NCBI RefSeq assembly: GCF_000331105.1
Contig: NC_020054.1
Coordinates: 5,580,903-5,644,902 of the forward strand
Reading direction: 5' to 3'
From: Fibrella aestuarina BUZ 2
GTDB taxonomy: Bacteria > Bacteroidota > Bacteroidia > Cytophagales > Spirosomataceae
DNA length: 64,000 nt
A program made the translations under genes and the position numbers. Positions 19,852 through 29,927 of this stretch are shown here, piece by piece. Each line of letters opens with the position of its first letter. Position 1 is the first letter of the stretch. The notes beneath the pieces are model-generated. The model worked only from the letters and a program-made list of their open reading frames with translations. It ran no database searches and was not told the DNA's origin.

Positions 19852-21057
19852 TTAGTGGAGCAGTTCGCTGCTGATGGCTTCTTCTACAATGACCTGCGCC
19901 TGTCGCAGCGCCTGCGCGTAGGGTTGATGCAGGTAGCGGCCAGGTACGTCGCCTGTCGCCATGTCGACGCCTTCGGGGCGGGCATCCCATAGGCCCGAGC
20001 GGTGCCAGGGCGTAAGGTGATCCCAATCGGGGCGGTCGATGATGGGGTACAGGCAAACGCCTTCCAACGGGATTCCCGCCTGCCGGGTCAGGGCGCATTC
20101 GTGGGCGATCATCCTGACCCAGTTGGGCCGGTCGATGCCGGGGTGGCTTGTTTCGGTGAGGGCGATGGGTTTGTTGTACCGCTCGTATACCTCGGCAAAC
20201 AGCCGGTGCAACGGCCGGAACCGCGGGTCGCGCCCCTCGTTGGCCCAGGGCAAAAGCTCAAACGACGGGTACACCCATTGATTGTTATAATAGAAATTCA
20301 GCCCGACGATGTCGACCATATCCGGGGCGCCCCCCAGTTCGGGATGCTCGCGCCCCACCAGGATGTCGACCGCCTGATACTGCGCATTGTGCCGGGCGCG
20401 GGCCTCGGCGATCTCTCGTCGGGTGGCGTTCAGCGGAGGCACCATATTGACGAGCGGCTCGGTCGTCAGCACCAGCACGTTGTTGTCGATTTCGCGCATG
20501 GCAGCCACGCCTTCGATGTAGGCGCGCATAAGGCCGATTTTCACCTCCACACCCTGTTTAGTGCAGTAAGGCGACGTACCGCAGGCGTCGCCACCCAGCC
20601 ACGAGATAAAGCTCACCTCGTTGATGGGCGTTACGATCAGCGGGGCGTCTGGGTACGTTTCGCGGTAAATCGGGACGAACGCCCGGCAAATCGCCGCAAA
20701 CCGACGGGCAAACATCGGGTGCAGGGGCGTCAGGTCGTCGGGGTAGCCGAAATGGCAGATGTCCCAGATTTGCTGGATACCCAAGGCCTTGCCCCGTTGC
20801 AGCATGTGGCGTACCACCGACCAATCGTAGGTATATGCCCGTTTTTCGACCTGACTCCAGCGGATACCCTCGCGCACCGTGCGGATGTTCACCTCAGTAA
20901 TATCGCGGTAGTCATCGTCGAGGCGGTCGAGGTGCCCCGTCAGCGGCAGGAAATCCACGCGGTTGCCGAAGGCGTTCTGCTGATCGGTGCATTCGTAGCC
21001 AGCCCACCAGAAGGTTTTAAACAATGGTTGCTGCTGCGGAAGAGAATAATCTATCAT
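19852..21057 (-). CDS. Clan GH-A (GH1-like) glycosidase
   Basis: The 401-residue protein has a TIM-barrel glycosidase layout. An Arg-rich strand (VREGIRWSQVE) is followed by VTPINEVSF, where the NE pair is the GH-A acid/base, and IALTETSHPG with the nucleophile Glu. It lacks a signal peptide, so it may be cytoplasmic. It resembles the GH1 beta-glucosidase/family-1-like proteins often found in sugar or surface-glycan clusters, but is shorter than true GH1 enzymes (about 450). The substrate cannot be told. A conserved Cys pair in GDACGTSPYC is odd for the family. Confidence 0.8.
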   Translation of the reverse strand: MIDYSLPQQQPLFKTFWWAGYECTDQQNAFGNRVDFLPLTGHLDRLDDDYRDITEVNIRTVREGIRWSQVEKRAYTYDWSVVRHMLQRGKALGIQQIWDICHFGYPDDLTPLHPMFARRFAAICRAFVPIYRETYPDAPLIVTPINEVSFISWLGGDACGTSPYCTKQGVEVKIGLMRAYIEGVAAMREIDNNVLVLTTEPLVNMVPPLNATRREIAEARARHNAQYQAVDILVGREHPELGGAPDMVDIVGLNFYYNNQWVYPSFELLPWANEGRDPRFRPLHRLFAEVYERYNKPIALTETSHPGIDRPNWVRMIAHECALTRQAGIPLEGVCLYPIIDRPDWDHLTPWHRSGLWDARPEGVDMATGDVPGRYLHQPYAQALRQAQVIVEEAISSELLH

Positions 21058-21321
21058 GCTGGGTGCAAGGGGGACAGTCTACAAACACCCGATCGACGGG
21101 TTGTTGTTCAATAAATCGGCCAGATGATAACAAATCTAGCCTACCAATGACCCTTTCAGCATGTTTACCGAACAAATAAACTGTAACAAACACGATACCG
21201 AATCCAATAAGATAGTCAATATTATATATTGCATTTACGTCTGTTTAAAGAATTTCATTCTTTATTATTCACTTTTATCCATACATTATTTTATGTTAGC
21301 GGAGTACTAATTACTAATTCT
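21058..21321. promoter_or_regulatory. AT-rich leader upstream of the TonB receptor gene
   Basis: This 264-base gap between divergent genes is far more AT-rich than its neighbours. It holds a small perfect hairpin, AAAGAAT-TTC-ATTCTTT (21247-21263), and a tandem TACTAAT pair just before the ATG at 21322. It probably carries promoters for both genes; I could not assign -33/-7 boxes with confidence. Confidence 0.4.
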
Positions 21322-24291
21322 ATGATCACTTCGCTTACAAACAGAACGATTCCTTGCTCAATATTGATCTGGTTCGTGACGCTCACCGCCTCATTGGCAC
21401 AGGGCGTACGCGGTCGTGTTGTCGACGTCAACAAATCACCAATTCCGGGGGCTACCGTGGTCGTGATGAGCAGTAACGTAGGGGCGACTACCGACGCCGA
21501 TGGTACGTACAGCCTCCGATTACAGCCGGGTACGTATTCACTCCGGGTGAGTTTTGTGGGTTACGACAGCCAGACCGTCCCGGTTACCGTGCAGGCGGGA
21601 GAAACAGCCGTGGCCGATGTTTCGCTGGCGGAAACAGCCTCTAAGCTGGGCGAACTAGTGGTGATTGGCTCGCGGGCCGCCACGGCCCGTACCAACATAC
21701 AGACGACGGTGCCGGTCGACGTTATTTCGACGAAAGAGATCAAGAATTTCTCGCAGGTCGATCTGGGGCAGGTGCTCAACTTTGTGGCCCCTTCGTTCAA
21801 CTCCAACCGGCAGACCGTCACGGACGGCACGGACCACATCGACCCAGCTTCGCTGCGCGGCCTCGGCCCCGATCAGACGCTGGTGCTGGTCAACGGCAAA
21901 CGCCGCCACACCTCGTCGCTGGTCAATATCAACGGGTCGGTGGGCCGGGGCGCCGTGGGGACGGATATGAATGTGATCCCCGTCGCCGCCGTCGAGCGGA
22001 TCGAGGTGCTGCGCGACGGGGCCGCCGCCCAGTACGGCTCCGACGCCATCGCGGGCGTGATCAACGTGGTACTGAAGAAGAACTATCAGGGTTTGACGGC
22101 TTCGCTGATGACGGGCGGCAGCTTTACCAACATGACCTATCAGACGCCCAACATCGCCGGTGGCACCGACAACCACAGCGTTTCGCTTCACGACGGCAGG
22201 GTGTTTCAATTCGACATTTCAAAAGGGTTCCGGCTAGGTAGCCGGGGTTTCCTGACGGTGTCGGGGCAGGTGGTCGATCGCGAACGGACCAACCGCTCGG
22301 GTGAAGACAACGCACCGACCATCTACCTCGGCGCATCGGGCGGGTTCCCGGCGACGACGGCGTTACCGGCCGCCCAACGCCCGCAACTCCTGGCCGACGA
22401 TGCTACGCTGGTGCGCCAACGCGGCTATGACCGCCGAAACATGGTCGTCGGCAACTCGAGCGCCCGCAACTACGGGGTGTTTGCCAACGGTAGCGTACCC
22501 CTCGGGCAGCGGTCGGAACTGTACTTCACGGGGGGCGTCACGAGCCGAAGTGGCACGGGCTACGGCAATAACCGCATCCCGGTTTCGCGCACGCAGCAGC
22601 CTCTCACCGCCGACGGCACCTTGTATTACCCGGATGGCTTCCTGCCCGCTATCAAAGCGACCATTGGCGACCAATCCTTATTGGCTGGTTTCAAAACCAA
22701 ATTCGGCCAGTGGAACATGGACCTGAGCAACACGTTCGGCCGTAACCAGTTTCGGTTCGACGTAGAGAATTCAGCCAACGCCTCGTTGCCAAACAGCAGT
22801 ACGCCGCAAACGGCCTTCTACGCCGGTACGTTGAGCTTCGACCAGAACACGACCAACCTCGATTTTTCGCGGCTGTACGAACGGGCGGGTAGCATTCGGA
22901 GCCTCAACCTGGCGTTCGGCGGCGAATTCCGGCGTGATCATTTCGTGATTGAACCCGGTGAAGTCAATTCATACAGTGGTGACCCCAACAAACGCGTTCC
23001 GCTCGCCCCGCTGTCGCTAACGGGTACGTCGCCGGGCACGACCACCCCGCTGCCGGGTGCGCAGGTGTTCCCCGGTTACCAGCCCGATTTCGCCGTCGAT
23101 AAGTCACGGACCAACGTGTCGCTCTATGGCGATGTCGAAGGCGAACTGTTCAACCGGCTGCTGCTCGACGTGGCCGGGCGCTACGAGAATTACAGCGACT
23201 TCGGATCGGCCCTGACGGGTAAACTGGCCACGCGGCTGCGCCTTTCCGACGCCTTCAACCTGCGCGGGGCCATCAGCACGGGCTTCCGGGCGCCCAGCCT
23301 GCATCAGCGCTATTTCCAGAACATTAGTACGCAGTTTGTGAGTGGCAACCCATCGAACACGTTGACGGTCAACAACGACAACCCCATTGCCCGGAATGTA
23401 ATTGGAGTCGATGCCTTGCGGGCCGAAAAATCGGTCAACTATACCTTGGGCCTGACAGGGCGCATCGGGCGGAGTTTCACATTTACGGTGGATGCCTACC
23501 AGATCGACATCACCGACCGAATCGTGTATTCGGGCGGATTCAACCGGACGCTGCTGGGCTTTGGAGCCAACGATTATCCGGGTGTAAATCTGGTTCGGTT
23601 CTTTGCCAACGCGGCCAACACCCGCACCCGAGGCATCGACATCGTGGGGACCGAGCGCGTAACTCTCGGCGCGGCGCGGTTGTCGGTTTCGCTGGCCATG
23701 AATTTTAACAAGAACCTCGTGACGGGTATCAACAGCACGCCGCTGATCGACAACCCAGCCAACAATGAAGGCAAGGGCGGCAACCCCGACAACTGGTTCA
23801 AAAATATCCTGTTCGACCGGCAGCAGCGGGGGTACATTGAGTCGTTCCTGCCCCGCGACAAGCAAAATCTGATCGTCGATTTCACGCTGGGTAAGTTCAA
23901 TGCTAACCTGCGGATGGCGCGCTTTGGCAAGGCTCAGTTCCTGACCAACGCTGACCCCTACGCTAAGGATGCCAGCGGCAATTACTACAACAGCCAGTTT
24001 GCCCGCGATGCCAACGGCACGCCGTACATCGATCAGACGTACAGTCCCGTTGTCTACACCGACCTGACGCTGGGCTACGGCCTCACCAAACAGCTGACGC
24101 TGCAAGTGGGCGCCAACAACCTGTTCGACGTGTATCCAGATCAGATTTACCTCGATCCGCGCAACGCCCTCGGTTCGGTTGATTACAACTCGGGGCGCGA
24201 CCAGAGCAACCGGAGCCGCTTCCTGTACGGCTCAAACCAAGGCGGTTTCAACGGCCATTTCCTCTTCGGTCGCCTGTCGTTCTCGATGTAA
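21322..24291 (+). CDS. TonB-dependent outer membrane receptor
   Basis: I choose the ATG at 21322 (989 residues), which begins directly with a signal peptide (MITSLTNRTIPCSILIW...ASLAQ); in-frame codons further upstream add an implausible leader. Next come a carboxypeptidase-regulatory-like domain (VRGRVVDVNKSPIPGATVVV), the plug (KEIKNFSQVDLGQVLNF, SLRGLGPDQTLVLVNGKRR, VLRDGAAAQYGSDAIAGVIN) and a beta-barrel ending in RLSFSM. No SusD gene follows, so it is more like a siderophore, vitamin or small-molecule receptor than a SusC. The ligand is unknown. The inverted repeat 24301-24384 follows immediately. Confidence 0.92.
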   Translation: MITSLTNRTIPCSILIWFVTLTASLAQGVRGRVVDVNKSPIPGATVVVMSSNVGATTDADGTYSLRLQPGTYSLRVSFVGYDSQTVPVTVQAGETAVADVSLAETASKLGELVVIGSRAATARTNIQTTVPVDVISTKEIKNFSQVDLGQVLNFVAPSFNSNRQTVTDGTDHIDPASLRGLGPDQTLVLVNGKRRHTSSLVNINGSVGRGAVGTDMNVIPVAAVERIEVLRDGAAAQYGSDAIAGVINVVLKKNYQGLTASLMTGGSFTNMTYQTPNIAGGTDNHSVSLHDGRVFQFDISKGFRLGSRGFLTVSGQVVDRERTNRSGEDNAPTIYLGASGGFPATTALPAAQRPQLLADDATLVRQRGYDRRNMVVGNSSARNYGVFANGSVPLGQRSELYFTGGVTSRSGTGYGNNRIPVSRTQQPLTADGTLYYPDGFLPAIKATIGDQSLLAGFKTKFGQWNMDLSNTFGRNQFRFDVENSANASLPNSSTPQTAFYAGTLSFDQNTTNLDFSRLYERAGSIRSLNLAFGGEFRRDHFVIEPGEVNSYSGDPNKRVPLAPLSLTGTSPGTTTPLPGAQVFPGYQPDFAVDKSRTNVSLYGDVEGELFNRLLLDVAGRYENYSDFGSALTGKLATRLRLSDAFNLRGAISTGFRAPSLHQRYFQNISTQFVSGNPSNTLTVNNDNPIARNVIGVDALRAEKSVNYTLGLTGRIGRSFTFTVDAYQIDITDRIVYSGGFNRTLLGFGANDYPGVNLVRFFANAANTRTRGIDIVGTERVTLGAARLSVSLAMNFNKNLVTGINSTPLIDNPANNEGKGGNPDNWFKNILFDRQQRGYIESFLPRDKQNLIVDFTLGKFNANLRMARFGKAQFLTNADPYAKDASGNYYNSQFARDANGTPYIDQTYSPVVYTDLTLGYGLTKQLTLQVGANNLFDVYPDQIYLDPRNALGSVDYNSGRDQSNRSRFLYGSNQGGFNGHFLFGRLSFSM

Positions 24292-24300
24292 TGGATAGTT

Positions 24301-24384
24301 AATGTTCAATGCATAATGGACGATGTACAATGGGCAGGGCCGAGGCAAACCTCATTGTACATCGTCCATTATACATTGTACATT
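24301..24384. repeat. Intergenic inverted repeat, 32-base arms
   Basis: The arm at 24301-24332 and the arm at 24353-24384 are complementary at 30 of 32 positions around a 20-base GC-rich loop. The arms are built of ATG/TAC words, for example ATAATGGACGATGTACAATG. It lies between convergent genes, and its right arm runs into the stop codon of the GMC gene. It may end transcription in both directions although it has no T-tract. Confidence 0.9.
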
Positions 24385-26089
24385 ACAACTGCTTGCGCTT
24401 CATCTCGGCGACGGCGAAGTTGACGGCGCGGGCGGTGAGTGCCATGAACGTGATCGACGGGTTCTGCGTGCCGGTACTGGTCATGGCGGCACCATCCGTC
24501 ACGAATACGTTCTTGACCAGATGCAGCTGATTGTGTGCGTTGAGTAACGACGTTTTTGGGTCGCGCCCCATCCTGACGCCGCCCATCTCGTGAATATCGA
24601 GACCGGGGTTGCGTTTGTCGAAGTCGGGGTGGATGTGCGTGTGGCCTGATTTCTCGAGCATGTAGACGCCCTGTTCCAGGAAATCGCGGCTCATTTTCTC
24701 GTCGTTATCGGTATAATCGACCGAGGTAACGAGTTGCGGAATCCCCCATTGATCTTTCAAATCGCGGCTGAGCCGGACGTGGTTTTCGTAGCGCGGCACG
24801 GTTTCGCCCTGCATCATCATGTAGGTGTGCCACGGGCCGGGCTTGGTCAGATTTTCCTTGAAATCAGCGCCAAACGTGGCCTCGCCCGGTACGCCCTGCC
24901 CCCGCCCCGAACTAAACGCGACCATGTAGCCCCGCAGAAACTCCATTTCCTGCCGGTGCACGTTGCGGAAATTGGGCATGAAGGCCGTCGTGGGCCGCCG
25001 ACCGTAGTAATAGTCATTCTCGAACCCATCGTAAGTAGCGCTGATCGAGCCGCGGTAGTTGTGGAAGGCAACGTACCTACCCATCAGCCCATTGTCGTTG
25101 CCGAGCCCGTTGGGAAACCGCCGCGACGTGGAGTTCAATAGCAGCAGGTTGGTATTGAGGCAGGCGGCGTTGACGAAAATGATCCGGGCGAAATACTCCG
25201 TTACCTGCTTGGTGTTGGTGTCGATCACGCGCACACCCGTGGCCTTACCTTTCTGCTCGTCGTACAAAATCGACTCAACCACCGAGAAAGGCCGCAACGT
25301 GAGCTTGCCGGTTTTGGCCGCCCAGGGCAACGTGCTCGAATTACTGCTGAAATAGGCCCCGAACGGACAGCCCCGGTAACACAGATGCCGCGCCTGACAC
25401 TGCGCCCGCCCCTGCGCCCGGTGCACGTCTTTCGGCGAGGTCAGGTGCGCACAGCGGCCAATGATCACGTGCCGGTCTTTGTAGAGCGAGGCCACCGTTT
25501 TCTGCACGTGCTTCTCCACGCAGTTCAACTCCCAGGGCGTCAGAAACTCGCCGTCTGGCAGCACGTCGAGGCCGTCTTTGTTGCCGCTGATCCCCGCAAA
25601 TTTCTCGACGTGGCTGTACCAGGGGGCGATGTCATCGTACCGGATGGGCCAGTCGATAGCGGCGCCATCGCGGGCGTTGGCCTCGAAGTCATACTTGCTC
25701 CACCGCTGCGTTTGCCGCGCCCAGATCAGCGATTTACCGCCTACCTGATAGCCCCGAATCCAGTCGAAGGGTTTTTCCTGCACGTAGGGGTGATGGGCAT
25801 CTTTCACGAAAAAATGCTGCGTGCCTTCGTCGAGCGCGTAGCATTTGGTAGCAATGGGGTTGGCCTCGTCGAAAGCCAGCGGCATGCGGTTGCGGTGCTG
25901 AAAATCCCAGGGATTGTTCATCGCCGTGGGGTAGTCTTCCACGTGCTTTACCTCGCGGCCCCGCTCCAGCACCAGCGTCCGCAAGCCTTTTTCACAGAGT
26001 TCTTTGGCCGCCCAGCCTCCACTAATCCCTGACCCAATCACGATGGCATCGTAGGTCTGCTGCGCCTTACCCGGTCCGTTGATGTTCAT
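24383..26089 (-). CDS. GMC-family FAD-dependent oxidoreductase (paralogue)
   Basis: From the ATG at 26089 the product is 568 residues; a TTG nine codons earlier is less likely. It is a clear paralogue of the 5057-6787 gene: GSGISGGWAAKEL, LERGREV, DWPIRYDDIAPWY, the cysteine set C231-x5-C237-x3-C241 (CQARHLCYRGC), HEMGGVRMGRDPKTS and TQNPSITFMALTARA. The conserved cysteines suggest a 3Fe-4S centre as in bacterial FAD-glucose dehydrogenase, and the His-Asn pair an intact active site. The substrate is probably a sugar or polyol. No partner subunit is adjacent. It lies next to an SDR gene on the same strand. Confidence 0.9.
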   Translation of the reverse strand: MNINGPGKAQQTYDAIVIGSGISGGWAAKELCEKGLRTLVLERGREVKHVEDYPTAMNNPWDFQHRNRMPLAFDEANPIATKCYALDEGTQHFFVKDAHHPYVQEKPFDWIRGYQVGGKSLIWARQTQRWSKYDFEANARDGAAIDWPIRYDDIAPWYSHVEKFAGISGNKDGLDVLPDGEFLTPWELNCVEKHVQKTVASLYKDRHVIIGRCAHLTSPKDVHRAQGRAQCQARHLCYRGCPFGAYFSSNSSTLPWAAKTGKLTLRPFSVVESILYDEQKGKATGVRVIDTNTKQVTEYFARIIFVNAACLNTNLLLLNSTSRRFPNGLGNDNGLMGRYVAFHNYRGSISATYDGFENDYYYGRRPTTAFMPNFRNVHRQEMEFLRGYMVAFSSGRGQGVPGEATFGADFKENLTKPGPWHTYMMMQGETVPRYENHVRLSRDLKDQWGIPQLVTSVDYTDNDEKMSRDFLEQGVYMLEKSGHTHIHPDFDKRNPGLDIHEMGGVRMGRDPKTSLLNAHNQLHLVKNVFVTDGAAMTSTGTQNPSITFMALTARAVNFAVAEMKRKQL

Positions 26090-26128
26090 AGCGTAGTTTT
26101 TTTTGTAGAGACGCAATCCCTTGCGCCG

Positions 26129-26875
26129 CTACGTTCGATAAATCGTTGTGGCGGCGGCCTGAGCGGCGGCCAGAATGGTGATGTCAGCGATGGTTACGTG
26201 AGCCGGAGCCGTAACGGCGTAAACGATCGTATCGGCAATGTCGGCGGCCTGCAACGGGTCGAAACCCGCGTATACCTGCGAAGCCCGGCTGGTATCGCCC
26301 TTGAAGCGGACCACCGAAAAGTCGGTTTCGACAGCACCGGGCGCAATGTTGGTCACTTTGATGCCGTGCTGCGTCAGGTCGAGGCGCATGCCCGTGCTTA
26401 ACGCTTCAACAGCGGCTTTGCTGGCGCAGTAAACGGCCCCGTTGGCGTAGGTTTGCTTGCCGGCGATGCTGCTGAGGTTGACAATATGCCCCCGCTGGCG
26501 CGCCACCATGCCCGGCATGACCGCTTTCGATACATACAGAACGCCCTGCACGTTGCCGTCGATCATGGCGTCCCAATCGGCCAGATCGCCGTCTTGAATG
26601 GCCGATAGCCCGTGGGCATTTCCCGCGTTGTTCACCAGAATATCAATGGCCTGCCAGGCGTCGGGCAACGAGGCAATGGCGGCGGCAACGGCCTGGCTGT
26701 CGCGAACGTCGAACGTGAGCGAATACGTCTCAACCTGATCGCCCAGTGAAGCCGTTAGTTCGGCCAGTTTATCGGCCCGGCGGCCGCAAAGAATCAGGCG
26801 GTATCCCAGGCGGGCAAAGGCCTCGGCAGTAGCCCAGCCAATACCCGACGAGGCGCCGGTAATGAGTGCTGTCAT
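26129..26875 (-). CDS. Short-chain dehydrogenase/reductase (YdfG-like)
   Basis: The 248-residue classical SDR has the cofactor motif TGASSGIG (residues 6-13), an Arg-rich second strand (CGRRADKL) that favours NADP, the NNAG motif, and the catalytic Ser...YCASK set. It is typical of YdfG-like enzymes that reduce or oxidise hydroxy acids and small alcohols. It is cytoplasmic, on the same strand as the GMC gene 39 bases downstream, so a shared transcript is possible. Confidence 0.92.
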   Translation of the reverse strand: MTALITGASSGIGWATAEAFARLGYRLILCGRRADKLAELTASLGDQVETYSLTFDVRDSQAVAAAIASLPDAWQAIDILVNNAGNAHGLSAIQDGDLADWDAMIDGNVQGVLYVSKAVMPGMVARQRGHIVNLSSIAGKQTYANGAVYCASKAAVEALSTGMRLDLTQHGIKVTNIAPGAVETDFSVVRFKGDTSRASQVYAGFDPLQAADIADTIVYAVTAPAHVTIADITILAAAQAAATTIYRT

Positions 26876-26946
26876 GAGAACATCCGCTGCCGGTTCATCG
26901 GGCCCACGGCCATCGGCAAACGGTTGCCCAAGTTAGGCCGAAACGC

Positions 26947-27312
26947 TTATTCTTTCCGTATGGCCGTTAGTCGTACCGACTTGGCTTTATCCGTGGCGCT
27001 GGGTACGTCGGTAGGGCCGGGTTTGTAAATCGAACTGCTTTTCGAGCCAACAACGCCCGAAAAAACAACCGGCAGCGGGGCCTGTTTAGCCGATGTATAG
27101 GCCAGGGCTTCCTGCTTCAGCGAGTCGGTCAGGTTGGTGGGTACGTACCTGGCGTTGGTCGTCAGGTCGGTGAGCACGTACTGGTAAACACCCCGTGAGA
27201 TAGCCGATACGCTCAACGTACCCCGGCGGTTGGTCAGGGGCGGGGTCGAGCCATGGCGCTGGGCCGACGCCACAAACGGCGCGAGCAGCAGGCAGAACAA
27301 TAGTGCTTTCAT
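26947..27312 (-). CDS. Small secreted protein of unknown function
   Basis: The 121-residue product has a clear signal peptide (MKALLFCLLLAPFVASAQ) and a short basic mature part with no recognised domain. Its middle segment (ISRGVYQYVLTDLTTNARYVP) reads like a small beta-sheet domain. It is divergent from the glycosylase gene. I do not recognise a family. Confidence 0.65.
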   Translation of the reverse strand: MKALLFCLLLAPFVASAQRHGSTPPLTNRRGTLSVSAISRGVYQYVLTDLTTNARYVPTNLTDSLKQEALAYTSAKQAPLPVVFSGVVGSKSSSIYKPGPTDVPSATDKAKSVRLTAIRKE

Positions 27313-27401
27313 AGGGTTGAAGGTAGGAAATTAGACCGTGCGCGCAACGCACGGAAACGCACCAACCAACGTACCCGGCGCAACGCCCCAACCAGCCAAC
27401 C

Positions 27402-28040
27402 ATGCCCGACAGACTGCCCCTCGCCTACTACGAAGACCACGACACACTCACGCTGTCGCAACAGCTATTGGGCTGCGAATTCGTCCACGACTCGCCCGAA
27501 GGCCCGTCGGCAGGCATCATCGTCGAAACGGAAGGCTACGTGACCGGTGACCCCGCCTGCCACGCCTATCGCCGCGAAACCAAGCGCAACGCCGCCATGT
27601 TTGGCCCCGCCGGTACGTTGTATGTTTATCAGATTTACAATCATTACAACTGCATCAACGTGGTGACGGGACCGAAGGGCGTGGGCGAGGCGGTGCTGAT
27701 TCGGGCCCTGCAACCCACCGAAGGCATCGACCTGATGACCCTGCGCCGCAACGAAGCTTTTAAGACCGGGTTTGCCCGCTACCGCCAGAACACCATCGAT
27801 AGCAGCACGGCCGACGGCTTCCGAAACCTGTGCAATGGCCCGGGCAAGCTGGTTATTTCGCTGGGAATCAGCCGAACCGAACACAATGGCTCGTCGCTGG
27901 TAACCGGCCCCATTTACATCCGACCCCGCGTGCTGACCGACTTCGACATGGTTACGACGACGCGGATTGGGATTACGCAGGGAGTCGACCTCCCCTACCG
28001 CTATTACATACAGGGCAACCGGTTCGTGAGCCGCAAATGA
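27402..28040 (+). CDS. DNA-3-methyladenine glycosylase (AAG/MPG family)
   Basis: The 212-residue enzyme matches the AAG/MPG fold, which excises alkylated purines, hypoxanthine and ethenoadenine in base excision repair. IVETEGY (40-46) supplies the catalytic Glu44 and Tyr46; ACHAYR, TLYVYQIYNHYNCINV (the base-flipping Tyr and Asn) and VLIRALQP follow. The length is normal for bacterial members. It ends 5 bases from the convergent histidine kinase gene with no terminator between. Confidence 0.93.
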   Translation: MPDRLPLAYYEDHDTLTLSQQLLGCEFVHDSPEGPSAGIIVETEGYVTGDPACHAYRRETKRNAAMFGPAGTLYVYQIYNHYNCINVVTGPKGVGEAVLIRALQPTEGIDLMTLRRNEAFKTGFARYRQNTIDSSTADGFRNLCNGPGKLVISLGISRTEHNGSSLVTGPIYIRPRVLTDFDMVTTTRIGITQGVDLPYRYYIQGNRFVSRK

Positions 28041-28045
28041 CGCGA

Positions 28046-29707
28046 TCAGGCGAGTGCCTGTAGCGGCAGCGCGATCCAGAACGTAGTGCCGGCGCCGGGT
28101 TCACTCTGCACGTCGATAAAGCCCTTGTGGTTGTCCACAATCTTCTTGACGATGGTCAGCCCGATGCCGGTGCCGGCATATTGACCCCGGTTATGCAGGC
28201 GCTGAAACATTCCGAAGATGCGGTCTTTGTGTTTGGTATCGAAGCCAATGCCGTTATCGCTCACGGCAATGACGGCGTACTGATCGGGCGGCAGTTGCCG
28301 ATGTGGCACAGCCGACGCCGCCACGACTGATACGGTAATGACGGGCCGGTGCCCCGCCTGAAACTTGATGGCATTCCCGATCAGGTTCAGAAAGAGCTGG
28401 TGCATCTGACCGGCGGCACCCCACACGGCAGGCAGGTCTGTAGCCGTCAGAGTCGCCTGCTGCTCCAGCATAACCAGTTCCAGGTCGTCGCGAATCTGGT
28501 CGATGATGCCGTTGAGCGGCACCGGCTCGAAGCGGATCGTCTGGTCGGATAGCTGCGACAGTTGCAACACATCGTTGACCAGCGTTTGCATCCGGCCCGT
28601 GGCGCTGATCATCCGCTGAAACAGGTCGGCTTCCGTTGCCGTCAGGCGGTCGGCGATCAGGTCGGTCAGGCGGGTGCCGAAGGTCTGCACCTTGCGCAGG
28701 GGTTCTTTCAGGTCATGGCTGGCTACCGACGCAAACTGCATCAGGTCGAGGTTCGAGCGTTCGAGTGCCTGATTGGCCTGCCGCAGCGACTCCGTCCGCT
28801 CGGCCACCAGGGATTCCAGATTCTCAGCGGCGCGTTGCTGTTCGGTAATGTCGGCAATGGTGCCCAGCAGCCGAACGGCCTGCCCGGTCTCGTCGAAGAG
28901 CGTCTGCCCGCGTATGTCGACCCAGGCCATCGAGCCATCTGCCTTGATGATCGGCGTTTGCACATTGAGCATTCCTTCGCGAAACGCGTACATAAAGGCC
29001 GCCTCCACGCGGGCATGGTCGCTCACGGGAATGTGGCTGTAAAACTCATCTTTCTCCCAGGCCGTTTGCGGGCGGGTGTAGCCAAAGATCTCATCGTGCC
29101 GTAACGAGCGAATGCTCTTATTCCGAACCAGATCGACTTCCCACACCCCCAGCTTAGAGGCCTCGAGCGCCAGATTGAGCCGAATGCTGTTTTCCGCCAT
29201 GCGCTGCTGGTCTTGCACTACCTTCGTAGTTTCCATGCAGGTAACGAACACACCGCTGATCTGCCCCGCTTCATCGCCAATCGGGCTGTAACTAAACGTC
29301 CAGTACACGTCTTCGAGTTGTCCGTTGCGGTAGATCGGAATCAGCTGATCTTCGCTCCAGGTAGCGTCGCCACCCGCCATAATCTGATCGATCAGTGGTT
29401 TGATGATGCCCCAGATTTCGGGCCAGACCTGTTCACCCGGTTCGCCCAGCGCCGAGGGGTGTTTGCCGTTGTTACCCAGGCTGGGGCGGTAGGCATCATT
29501 ATAGAAACAGATCAGATCGGGTCCCCAGAAAATGAACATCGGGAAGCGCGAACGCATCAGTATGCTGAGGGCCGTGCGTAAACTCTGCGGCCAGGTGTCG
29601 GGCGTACCCATCCGCGACTGCGACCACTCCTTTTGCCGCATGAGGCGAGCCATCTCGCCATTTCCCCACAAAGACGCGTATATCTGCCCGGTTGACTCCG
29701 TCTGCAT
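28046..29707 (-). CDS. PAS-domain sensor histidine kinase
   Basis: The 553-residue kinase has no membrane segments and two PAS-like regions (about 40-160 and 170-300, the second ending in LLGTIADITEQQRA). A coiled coil leads into the phospho-acceptor helix ASHDLKEPLRK (His331). The ATPase boxes are complete: NLIGNAIKF (N), SDNGIGF (G1), YAGTGIGLTIVKK (G2). It is a soluble redox, light or small-ligand sensor by architecture. No response regulator gene is adjacent, so its partner is unknown. Confidence 0.9.
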   Translation of the reverse strand: MQTESTGQIYASLWGNGEMARLMRQKEWSQSRMGTPDTWPQSLRTALSILMRSRFPMFIFWGPDLICFYNDAYRPSLGNNGKHPSALGEPGEQVWPEIWGIIKPLIDQIMAGGDATWSEDQLIPIYRNGQLEDVYWTFSYSPIGDEAGQISGVFVTCMETTKVVQDQQRMAENSIRLNLALEASKLGVWEVDLVRNKSIRSLRHDEIFGYTRPQTAWEKDEFYSHIPVSDHARVEAAFMYAFREGMLNVQTPIIKADGSMAWVDIRGQTLFDETGQAVRLLGTIADITEQQRAAENLESLVAERTESLRQANQALERSNLDLMQFASVASHDLKEPLRKVQTFGTRLTDLIADRLTATEADLFQRMISATGRMQTLVNDVLQLSQLSDQTIRFEPVPLNGIIDQIRDDLELVMLEQQATLTATDLPAVWGAAGQMHQLFLNLIGNAIKFQAGHRPVITVSVVAASAVPHRQLPPDQYAVIAVSDNGIGFDTKHKDRIFGMFQRLHNRGQYAGTGIGLTIVKKIVDNHKGFIDVQSEPGAGTTFWIALPLQALA

Positions 29708-29927
29708 TGTGTATCCGATCCTTTACCAACTACACAGCCTGTTTCTTCGTTACCTCACGATTAACCGCCCCGTTCGCAGGCTAAATGTACGGTTGTTTGG
29801 CAGGATACGACACGGTTATATGAACAAAAACAAAGGCTGGCAGCTAACCCGCCCAATTTACGGACGGCCCTAACATTTTACCGGACGGGACAGACTATGG
29901 CGATCCAACCTGTAGCTTTCCAGTAAC

